Shown here: positions 55,945 through 64,000 of the stretch, one piece after another
How positions within the stretch are numbered: position 1 is the first letter of the stretch
Layout: each line of letters begins with the position of its first letter
Source of the DNA: Sorghum bicolor
Lineage: Eukaryota > Streptophyta > Magnoliopsida > Poales > Poaceae
Direction of reading: 5' to 3'
NCBI RefSeq assembly: GCF_000003195.3
Contig: NC_012879.2
Coordinates: 41,806,648 to 41,870,647, forward strand
Length of the DNA: 64,000 bases
Made by a program: the position numbers and the translations under genes
Notes under the pieces: generated by a model
What the model was told of the DNA's origin: nothing
What the model saw: only the letters and a program-made list of their open reading frames with translations
Databases searched by the model: none

Positions 55945-57157
55945 TGTTGATATTTGGGAACGCAATAAGGAATTGATCCGCAAGCGCACGGATATCGGTG
56001 AGCACTTCACCCGGGAAATTATCCAGAGTATCGTATTTATTTTTTTACCACTAGGAGAAAGAGTGCATCTGACTAACCGGTCTATTACTACTAACCTTTA
56101 GGCACAAAGAATGTCTTTCGATGTGAGTGATAAATAGAGAAGACTGCAACCGTAGTCTCCTTCTAACCTTGGTAAGGATGATCTACTATTCTAATGGGGA
56201 GGCTAACAGAATCTAGACACCACAAAGGATGTTCAACCCGCACCTATAAACCCTATCCTTCCTGCTAACGAGATGTGATCTGCAAAGGTAACTCGGAATT
56301 GTCACGTTCCTCACTACTACCACGGTCCAGCTAGTCAGGGAATATCTATGAGTACCCCAGCCTAAACACCATGTTTACGCCAGCAATGATTACTCTAAAC
56401 TCTACGCGAAGAGATTAAAGTAAACTCATAAACCATAAGAACAATAAAACAAGAACTTACTAGAATTTAGAAGTCGAATTACTGAAGAATCCTAGGAGCA
56501 AGCTTCGGGTTAGGAGAACTTGATCCCGCAGGTACAAGCTTGGAGTAGACACCGACAAGCCGGGCTTCCTCCAATCTACACCTCCACTCTATCTCTCTCA
56601 ATCTAGTAGAAACTAGAAGATCTATTTCTACCTTACATTGGTTGCTAAGCCTAAAAAGAAATATTAATTAGAGAAGAGGTTTTCCTTCGAGGGCACCCCT
56701 CAGTCTCTATGATAATTTCTTCATGTCTTCTCTAGGGGCCAGGGGGGTCTCCTTATATACTCCTCCCCTTCTATGCGTTTTTGGGTCGATAGGCGAGGTG
56801 GTACTATGTTTTTCTTGATCCAATAGGTCGGTGGAATATCTCGAGCGAAGAGAGTCCTGAGAGCACTCCAGCAGGGGGCAGGCGCCCTGGGCCTGGCCCC
56901 TTTTGGCCTCCGTCTTCTTCCCGTGGCTTCTGGAGTCTTCTAGATGGTGGAAAATCGCGCGGTGCGTTGATATCTCTATGTAATCCCGACATGTGGGCCT
57001 TTCTTCCTTATTTCCTGGTAACCCCGTGCAGAAACAGATAAACAACAAAACTCGTGGAATTCTGTCAGATCAAACCCTAATTCTAGGTGTTGGTTGCATA
57101 TTGGTCCTTTCTCTTGTTTATTTGATAATTAAAATTGATACTTAAGAACCGTCAACA
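55945..57157 (-). repeat. Z 5' LTR
   Basis: 1213 bp, matching 41895-43106. It is followed by the tgggt target copy (57158-57162). Confidence 0.94.
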
Positions 57158-57162
57158 TGGGT

Positions 57163-58918
57163 CCCTATCTTGGTCCTCGTCCTCGTCTTCGTGGTCGCGT
57201 CCGTCTTGCTTCCCATTCTTCTTGGCGGAGTCATCTTGGGCGGCCCGCCGTGTGTAAATGTTTTTGAGGACGCGGCACTCTTCCATGGTATGGTTGGACT
57301 TTGGATGTAGTTGGCACGGTCCCTTCAACGTTTTTTGTAGTCTTCTTGGTAGTCCCGCCGCCCGTTGGGGCGTTTGACTATATTCACTTCGTGGTCATGG
57401 TCGCGGGGGCGCTTTCCTCTGAAATCATCACGATTGTCGCGCCGCCTATCCCAACCTTCCCTGTGATCACGGTTGTCGGGACGGCGGTGGTTCCTGTTGT
57501 CGAAACAACCGCGGCTATCATCTCGCCGGGGAAGCTGGTCGGGACCTCTCGCATCGTCCCGGATGAGTTTTTCTGCGTCGTCGGCGTCGGCGTAATTTTT
57601 AGCCGTGGCGAGGAGCTCGGCCATCGTTGTTGGCCTTTTGCGCAACAGCTTGTTCCTCAGTGCTTCATGGAAGCGCAGCCCCTTGATGAAAGCAGATATG
57701 GCCTCGTCGTGGGAAATCTTTGGGATCTTAAGGCGCATATCCGAGAATCGTCGGATGTAATCGTGCAGAGGCTCGTTTTTCCTGTCCCTTATCCTTTCGA
57801 GGTCGTACTTGTTTCCAGACTGCTCGCATGTGGCAATAAAATTGTCGATGAAAGCCTGGCGCAGCTCTTCCCAAGAGTCAAAGGAGTCCTCGGGCAGGCC
57901 AAGGAGCCACTGGTGACCAGCCTGGTCGAGGACTACTGGGAAGTAGTTGGCCATGACGTGCTCGTCTCCTGCTGCTGATCGGACGGCGATCTCGTAAAGA
58001 GTGATCCAATTTTCCAAATTTTCCTTGCCGTCGTATTTTTTGAGTTTCTCGAGCTTGAAATTGTGGGGCCACACGACCTGGCGGAGGTGTGAGCAGAACT
58101 GCCTCAGGCCCGGGGGGCCGTGTGTTGCATCATATTCGATACGACGCAGGTTTTCGTGGACTGCTCTCTCCGTGGCACGCCTGTTGATGCGGTCTCGGGC
58201 GTCTTTGGGAGGGATGTTGTAGCGAAGATCCCTGTGCTGGTTTACTTCCTGACCGCGCCCATGATTCTGCTCGCGGCGACCGCCAGCATCCCGACCGCCA
58301 TCGCCACGCCGTGAGTCTTTTCGATGATCGTTGGGAGAAGGGTCGCGGTGGTGCCCGCTGGGCTGTGGTGAGGTCCGGCTGCGGTGAGTCTGATCAGAGG
58401 AGGCCTCTGTGTAAGAGACGGCTTGGACTCTTTTAAGCAGAGTCGTTGTTTGCCCCATAGCAGCGATCAGATGTGCCCGAACGCTGGATCGGACGCCCTG
58501 GCACTCAGAAGTATCAGGGAGTCGATCTAAATTGGCCATGGCGACAGCCACATTGGCGCTTGGCGTTTTGTAGACTTGCTGATCCCCGACCATGTCGAAA
58601 GCGTCGCTGAGATTATGCGGCGGGAATTGGCGTTCCTGGTCTGTGCGTCGTCGAGCACGGTCGGCGTTGCGCTGCTCGCGGAGCTGCCTCTGGTCGTCTG
58701 TTTCTCCATCAACAGCCGGCTCGTCGGTGCTGACGTTGAGAACGATATCTCCTCACCGAGGGGGGAAGACCGGGAAAAGAGGGAAACCCGAAGGATATGG
58801 AGGCAAATCCAGATCATAGTCCTCGTCCTCGGAGTTTATGACTTCAGTGGGAACGGAACCAGTGCTCGAATTTGTGCTGGAAGCCTGGCCGTCCCGTAGT
58901 TCTTGGACCGTCACCATG
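57163..58918 (-). pseudogene. gag: Y gag, one stop and one frameshift
   Basis: The frame from ATG 58918 (MVTVQELRD) meets TGA at 58753-58755, then stays open to about 57325. The capsid domain is near 58010-57600 (WITLYEIAVRSAAGDEHVM, RRFSDMRLKIPKISHDEA). An Arg/Asp-rich tail follows. A 1-bp shift in a run of A near 57330 leads into the Cys/His block CQLHPKSNHTMEEC in another frame, which continues to the Z insertion at 57163. The restored order joins protease at 41894. Typical RIRE2/Tat gag layout. Confidence 0.85.
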
Positions 58919-59506
58919 TTGACGTGGTGACGAGCCGGTCGACCGTTCCACTTTGGCAGCCAACCCGCCTCGTTAAAAAGGGATTGGACGTGCCGTGAGT
59001 AGAGAGAGGCCGAGTTGTTCAGACCGCAAGGATACCCCTCCTCCGGATTAGCCTTGGTCTTGACGGACCGTCCCGAGGGGGTGGAGGTTATCGTCAGAGT
59101 CGCCCCCAGCTGTTCGTGTGTGACGACACGAGTTGGCCGGTAGGATTTGAAAAATCCACTGGTGCGGCTTGATCAGGTTGACGTAAGATCCCATCTACTA
59201 GTTGAGAAGCCTCGAGAAGCTTGGAATCAGCGCGATCAAGTGCTCGGAGAAGATCCGAGCCGTCAATCTTCTTTCCCTTGTAGCGTGAGAGTGGTGGTCG
59301 GGTGCTCGGTACCAGCATCCGTGTGGTCGGAGCCGATACCGGCGTCATCCCAGATCGGATCTAGGTTCCCTCCGAAACCGTGGTCATGAGACCGCCGCCG
59401 TGCGTCGTCCACGTGATCTGGCCGACGGTGAACGTGAGGCCTTCGGGCACGGCCGCGGAAGCTGGGACGATGACCATCTTGTTCGTCAGAGGAGTTGTAC
59501 GCACAC
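58919..59506 (-). other. Y leader between primer site and gag
   Basis: Untranslated leader in the element strand. No supported frame; only compositional open frames. Confidence 0.65.
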
Positions 59507-59524
59507 CCCCTACCTGGCGCGCCA
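59507..59524 (-). other. Y primer binding site
   Basis: The minus strand reads TGGCGCGCCAGGTAGGGG one base after the LTR. It has the TGG start expected of a tRNA-complementary site. I could not assign the tRNA with confidence. Confidence 0.7.
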
Positions 59525-59525
59525 C

Positions 59526-59985
59526 TGTCGACGAAAGCTGGTCGGCAGTCTACCTTGGGGTATACCCACGGTGGTAGTTTATCGGTAGACGGTGCGCAAA
59601 CTACGAACTCGATGGTGACGCAAGACACGGACAAGCTTTTTATCTAGGTTCGGCCGCCGAGTTGGCGTAATACCTACGTCCTGCATCTGATTGTATTGAT
59701 TTGTGTTGAGAGAATATGATGTCCTAGGGGGGTCCCTTGCCTCTCCTTATATAGTCCGGAGAGCAGGGTTACAGATCTGGAAACTAATCCTAGTCGGTTA
59801 CAATTGCCATAGATAGCTTGATATCAATTCCTATTCTAACCGACTAGAATCCTGCTTGATTTCCACGTCTTGTTTCCTTGCGCGAAACTCCGAGCTGTCG
59901 GGTCAAGCCTCAAACTTGTCTCGTAATGGGCCAAGCCTCCTGGCCCATGTCTAGCCGTAAGGGTATAGGGGTTTATACCCCCACA
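59526..59985 (-). repeat. Y 5' LTR
   Basis: 460 bp, pairing with 32618-33077 and bordered by the ggttg target copy at 59986-59990. Confidence 0.94.
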
Positions 59986-59990
59986 GGTTG

Positions 59991-60110
59991 ATATAAGCAT
60001 GACTAATCTTTTTGTTCTTATTGTAACATGCTTATTGAAACCAAGTCACTTTAAAAACCTCAACTCTTTTCATACTCGAGGTTGTCATCAATCACCAAAA
60101 AGGGGGAGAT
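59991..60110 (+). other. C2 internal end with polypurine tract
   Basis: Resumes C2 after Y. It ends in aaaaagggggagat (60097-60110), the plus-strand primer tract immediately before the next LTR. Confidence 0.85.
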
Positions 60111-61552
60111 TGAAAGAGCATCTAGGCCCCTAGTGATTTCGGTGATTAATGACATTGTTGATTACTATGACTAACGTGTGTTTTGCAGAGGCAAAGTCAT
60201 AGGTAAGGTCATGGTAAATAGGTACTCGATGGACAGGGACGTACATGTCTACTTAATAGTGGAAATCGGTTCGGTTTTCAAAGGATGGATGGACATCGTC
60301 AAGACTAGACTAGGTCTAAGTGCCATATGGTGAAGAAGGGCACTTAGAGTAGTTTAGGTCTTTGTTTTCCTTTGACCGTACTATTAAGAGGGGCTTTGAT
60401 CTAGTAGCTTGACTTAGGCAAGGCTTTAGGTTTAGGTGTGGTGCACACTTGGTAAACCTAGCACTAGGCAGCTCAGAGGTAGTCCTTAGATCGAGAGGAA
60501 CCAACTTCATTTTCGAGCGATCGCGTTTCGACGAAGTTTGGGTGCCCAAAGGGCACCGGACGCTCTGTGAGTGCGTCCGGTGAGGTCCTTAGCCGTTGGG
60601 ACAGTGTCGTGCTTAGGGTTAGGCACCGGACGCACCGGGTAGTGTCCGGTCCCATGCGCAGGGAGCTTGTGAAGTTCCCCCGAGCACCGGACGCTGGAAG
60701 TTAGCGTCTGGTGACCTATCAGAGAGAAGTACAGTTAGCCGTTATGGTGCACCGGACGCTCGGTGCAGTGCGTCCGGTGCAACATAATGTGCGTCCGGTG
60801 ACCCCGTTTTCAGTGGAAAATGGTTGGCCGACCTTTGGACTTCGTGGATAGTATTTATACTCCTCCACCTCGTCCATGAGAGGTATCTTGCCCATTTGAA
60901 CATCAGAGAAACTTGTTGTGGAGCAAGAGAGTAGCAAGAGCCTAGAGAGGATTAAGATTTGAGTGATTTCTTGAGAGAATCCTCCTCTAGTGAGTTCCAA
61001 GAGTCAAGTGTGCATCCACCACTCTCTAGAGCCTTGTTTTGGGTCAAGTGAGAGTTCTTTGCTTGTTACTCTTGGTGATCGCCATCACCTAGACGGTTCG
61101 GTGGTGATTGGAGGCACGAAGACCACCCGGAGTTCTTGTGGGTGGCTCGTGTCAAGCTTGGGAGCGGTTTTGGGCGATTCACCACGATGGAGTATCGAAG
61201 AATCAGCCCGTAGAGAGCACTTGGTCCTTGCGCGGATCAAGGGGGAGCAAGACCCTTGCGCGGGTGCTCCAACGAGGACTAGTGGAGAGTGGCGACTCTC
61301 CGATACCTCGGCAAAACATCGCCGAGCACTTTCTTCCACTACTCCTTTACATTCTAGCATTTACTTTGTGCTTTTACATTCTTAGAATTGCCATGCTAGA
61401 ATAGGATTGGAACTAGGTTGCAAAACTTTTATCCGGTAGCTCTCTAGGTCACACTAGGCACAAGGGGTTGAATTGGAGCTTATAGGTTGCTTAAATTTTT
61501 AGAGAAGCCCAATTTACCCCCCCCCCCCCTCTTGGGCATCTTAATCCTTTCA
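60111..61552 (+). repeat. C2 shared middle LTR
   Basis: 1442 bp, TGAAAG ... CTTTCA. A polypurine tract lies on its left and a primer site plus gag on its right, so it serves as 3' LTR of one unit and 5' LTR of the next. It contains a longer C run than 21181-22616 near 61517. Confidence 0.93.
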
Positions 61553-61554
61553 AT

Positions 61555-61566
61555 TGGTATTAGAGC
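61555..61566 (+). other. Primer site of the second C2 unit, one mismatch
   Basis: TGGTATTAGAGC; the usual C at position 7 is T. This is again a C-to-T type change. Confidence 0.85.
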
Positions 61567-61605
61567 CTAGTGCTCATTATTTAGGCTTCACCGCCTAGAG
61601 AAAAG

Positions 61606-62678
61606 ATGTCTAACAGGGATGGACCGCCACCCATGTTCGATGGGGATGACTTCCCGTATTGGAAAATACGGATGGAGTCATACCTTGAGGCATGCGATGT
61701 AAAGTGCCTAAAAGCCGCGACCGAAGGGTTCACCCCTCTGGCAAAAGACGCCGCTCTTACTCCACAAGAGCAAGAAAACGAGAAGTGGAATGCGAAGGCC
61801 AAAAACCACATCTTTAAAGGCCTTTGCAAAGAGGTGTTCAACCGCGTTCGGAGCCACAAAACCGCCCATGAACTTTGGAAGGAACTTTGTGCGCTCCATG
61901 AGGGATCAAAGAGTGGAGGTGAGGAACGCTATCACTTAGTGATGAACAAGCTTAATACATTTGAGATGCTTCCTAAAGAAAATGCTAATGAAATGTATTC
62001 TCGCTTGAATGTCATTGTAGAGGAGCTTAATGGACTTGGGCTCACTCAAATGAGTGCGGCGGATGTAGCGAGGAAGATACTATGTGTGCTTCCCATTGAG
62101 AAATATGGGCACATAGTAACGGTACTTCATCAAGGAGATCTCTCCACCGCTACACCAACCGCCATATTGGGGAAGATCAATGCTCATGAGATGTACATGC
62201 ACATGAACCCCCAAGATGGCTCCTCATTGGCTAAGAAGGAGAAGAAGGACTTGGCCCTCAAAGCTTCTCACAAGGGCAAAGCCAAGAAGATTGAAGTTGA
62301 GTCATCAACTTCAAGTGATGATGATGCATCTATAACCCTCATGGTGAGAAGAACCACAAAGATATTGAAGAAGCTCAACAAGAATGGAGTCAACTTTGAC
62401 TCCAAAAAGAAGAAATTCTTCACAAGTAGCAAGAGGAAGCCCATCTCCGAGATGGATTGCTACAATTGTGGTGAGCTTGGTCATCTTGCTCATCAATGTC
62501 CAAAGCCCAAGAAGGACAAGTACAAGAAGAAGAACAAAGAGCAAGATGACTCAAGTGATGATGACAAAAATGAGAAGAAGCAATATAAGAAGAAAGGTGG
62601 CAAGAAGAAGGAGCACTACAAGAAGAAGAATGGCAAGGCTTATATTGTTGGTGATTGGCTCACCGACATTGAGAGCTC
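61606..62678 (+). pseudogene. gag: Second C2 gag copy, cut by V
   Basis: ATG 61606 in the same context as 22670. Open across the site where the first copy has TAA (22829). It has the UBN2-type domain, Lys-rich part and first CCHC knuckle, CYNCGELGHLAHQC (62458-62499). It ends within DWLTDIESS where the V LTR begins at 62679. Nearly identical to the first copy up to that point. The coiled coil, second knuckle and pol should lie beyond V, outside the window. Confidence 0.9.
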
Positions 62679-63959
62679 TGTTGACGGTCCTTAATGCTCA
62701 CATTTAACCATCAACTAATCATGGAAAAGGATCTAAATGGAACCAACACCTAGACTTAGGGTTTTATGTGACAGAATTCCACGAGTTTTGGTGTTTGTCT
62801 ATTTCTGCAGGGGGTTATCAGGAAATACGGAAGAAAGGCCCACACGTCGGGTTTACATAGAGATATTAACGTGCCGCGCACTTTTCTATCATCTAGAAGA
62901 CTCCAGAAGCCACGGGACCGAAGCGGAGGCCGAGAGGGCTCAGGCACAGGGCGCCCGCCCTAGTCCCTTGGGCGCCCGCCCACTTCCAGAGACCAATTCG
63001 GACACGTTTCGCGGACAATGCTCCACCGACCTAATACTTCAAGGAAAACCACACGACCAATGTCGGTTTGATCCGACGGCCCAGATTCACTTGAAGGGAC
63101 TATAAAACCAGACCCCCCTGGCCCCTGGAGATCATACCTCTTCTACAGAATCAAAGCTAGGGTTTCAATTCTTCATCCAAGTAGAGAGGATCCCTCTAGT
63201 TCTTCTAGTTCTACCTCTAGTTCATCTAGATCTAGTTCTAGTTCATCTAGTTCTAGTTCTAGTTCCTCTATTTCTAGTTCTAGTTAGTTCTAGTTGTAAT
63301 CTAGAAAATAGGGAGAGAGAAGAGGAGAGCGGAGGAGGAGCCGGATCTGTCGGATCTTCCTCAACATTGTACTTTTGCAGCATCTGGTTCGTTCTTCATC
63401 GTTCTCCAGGTTCTTCAATTCACAATTCCTGAGTTCTTTAATTACTTTTATTTACATTCAAGTTATTTATTGGATTCCCACTTGCATCAAGTGCTCTAAT
63501 CTTTGAAACATTAGAGTAGTAATTAATAGATTAGACGTGGTGTTTAGTCTTGCAATTACTTGGAATTGCACCCAATCCTACGGATTGTTGTGGTAGCCTT
63601 AGGGTAGTGACAGCCCTAACGGTCGACGTATTCCACCTCGTTCGGATCGGTGTTTGTAGGACCGTAGTCAGAGCTTCCTAGCCCCCTTCTCATCTCTTTC
63701 TGTGGTTAGTGTTCTGATGTCCCGAAATAGATAATCTTGAAGTAATTCTTGATTCTTAGATCAACTAGAGAACTCTCAGGAAACTTCCTCTCTTCCCACC
63801 AAAAATAATTATATAGTTATCCTTGGGCGATTTTGGATCTTAATTAGTACACTCACGTTCTCTGTGGAAAATCGATACTCTGGAATACTCCCGGGTGAAG
63901 GCTACATCGGTATCCGTGCGCTTGCGGATTTTTTCTGTTTGCGTTTAAAATACCCAACA
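62679..63959 (+). repeat. V 5' LTR
   Basis: 1281 bp, TGTTGACGG ... CCCAACA. A TATA-like actataaaacc at 63100 could be its promoter. Shared blocks with Z include gacagaattccacgagtttt. Confidence 0.87.
63195..63297. repeat. Degenerate (TCTAGT)n repeat in the V LTR
   Basis: About 16 hexamer-like units of ctagtt/ctagtt variants, downstream of the likely RNA start. Simple repeat. Confidence 0.85.
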
Positions 63960-63966
63960 AGCTTTC

Positions 63967-63984
63967 TGGCGCCGTTGCCGGGGA
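63967..63984 (+). other. V primer binding site, tRNA-Asp type
   Basis: TGGCGCCGTTGCCGGGGA, 7 bp after the LTR and the same site as in Z. Confidence 0.9.
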
Positions 63985-64000
63985 ATGGTAGCTGTGCTAG

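Larger units (their letters stand above)
41895..57157 (-). mobile_element. Z: Athila-type gypsy element, split by W
   Basis: 5' LTR 55945-57157, tRNA-Asp primer site 55920-55936, gag-protease, RT, RNase H, integrase, accessory ORF 50524-51039 and 3' LTR 41895-43106. The target duplication tgggt is at 41890-41894 and 57158-57162. The LTRs differ at about 20 of 1212 positions by eye. W occupies 44203-50167 in the 3' non-coding part. RT and gag motifs and the primer type match Athila. Confidence 0.93.
32618..59985 (-). mobile_element. Y: complete-ended Tat/RIRE2-type gypsy element, split by Z
   Basis: 5' LTR 59526-59985, primer site 59507-59524, gag 58918-57163, pol 41894-37858, antisense gene 34407-37575, tandem repeats and 3' LTR 32618-33077. 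The target duplication ggttg is at 32613-32617 and 59986-59990. LTRs differ at about 7 of 460 positions by eye. Z occupies 41895-57157. Removing Z and one tgggt copy rejoins Y between gag and protease. All coding parts carry lesions. Confidence 0.92.
21181..61552 (+). mobile_element. C2: Opie/Ji-SIRE-like copia element, first unit, split by Y
   Basis: 5' LTR 21181-22616, tRNA-Met primer site, gag, pol, an env-position ORF, polypurine tract (60096-60110) and a second LTR 60111-61552. Y (32618-59985) is nested inside with a ggttg duplication. Continuity across Y is shown by that duplication and by the tract plus LTR on its right. The two LTRs differ by roughly 22 substitutions by eye over 1436 bp. 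C2 entered the X pol region after caagt (21176-21180). The second LTR is followed by another primer site and gag, so the structure continues as a tandem unit. Confidence 0.87.
62679..64000 (+). mobile_element. V: Athila-type gypsy element, start only
   Basis: LTR 62679-63959 followed by a tRNA-Asp primer site, then the window ends. Inserted in the second C2 gag (left flank agctc, 62674-62678). The LTR is alignable with the Z LTR read on its own strand but clearly diverged, so a related family. Opposite orientation to Z. Confidence 0.88.

Noticed and set aside
1..64000. Host protein-coding genes
   Set aside because: Every supported coding segment falls inside a bounded transposable element; no other frame shows a recognisable non-element domain.

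Overview
The window looks like a pericentromere-like stretch of a grass (Poaceae) nuclear genome. It contains only transposable elements: no host gene, rRNA, tRNA gene or CRISPR array could be supported. The evidence for a grass is the set of families present: Tat/RIRE2-type gypsy elements with antisense accessory genes, Opie/Ji-like (SIRE/Maximus) copia elements, Athila-type gypsy elements primed by tRNA-Asp, and a CRM-type element whose LTR starts TGATGAGGACATC. The species cannot be fixed from the sequence. I use the labels T1, C1, X, C2, Y, Z, W and V for the elements.

Layout. T1 (1-9286, + strand, Tat-like gypsy, 5' end outside the window) sits in the reverse transcriptase of C1 (9287-12684, - strand, a copia remnant that also holds a 292-bp hAT-like MITE). 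X (12685-21180, - strand, Tat-like gypsy) sits in the gag of C1. C2 (+ strand copia) begins inside X at 21181. Its first unit runs from LTR 21181-22616 to LTR 60111-61552, and a second gag follows directly on that shared LTR. Y (32618-59985, - strand, same family as X, target duplication ggttg) sits in the 3' part of C2. Z (41895-57157, - strand, Athila type, target duplication tgggt) sits in Y. W (44203-50167, - strand, CRM type, target duplication gtttg) sits in Z. V (62679-64000, + strand, Athila type, cut by the window edge) sits in the second C2 gag. The chain C1 > X > C2 > Y > Z > W is six insertions deep.

How the parts work. Each element carries some or all of gag, protease, reverse transcriptase, RNase H and integrase, mostly broken by nonsense changes (largely C-to-T type), small indels or internal deletions. 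C2 pol (1074 codons) and the W fused ORF (1005 codons) are uninterrupted, but W lacks the RT active site, RNase H and integrase core. T1 likewise lost RT and RNase H in frame.

The most notable signal is a set of host-gene-like transcription units between pol and the 3' LTR. T1 carries an apparently intact six-exon antisense gene (961 aa, plant mobile domain) with its own TATA box. X and Y carry a different six-exon antisense gene (928 aa, PF04195-like) with a TATA box and AATAAA. Z carries a small sense ORF with its own TATA box. C2 carries an env-position ORF behind a leader that resembles a host 5' UTR. All four kinds start in an ATGGC context. This recurrence is the best candidate in the window for an under-described system.
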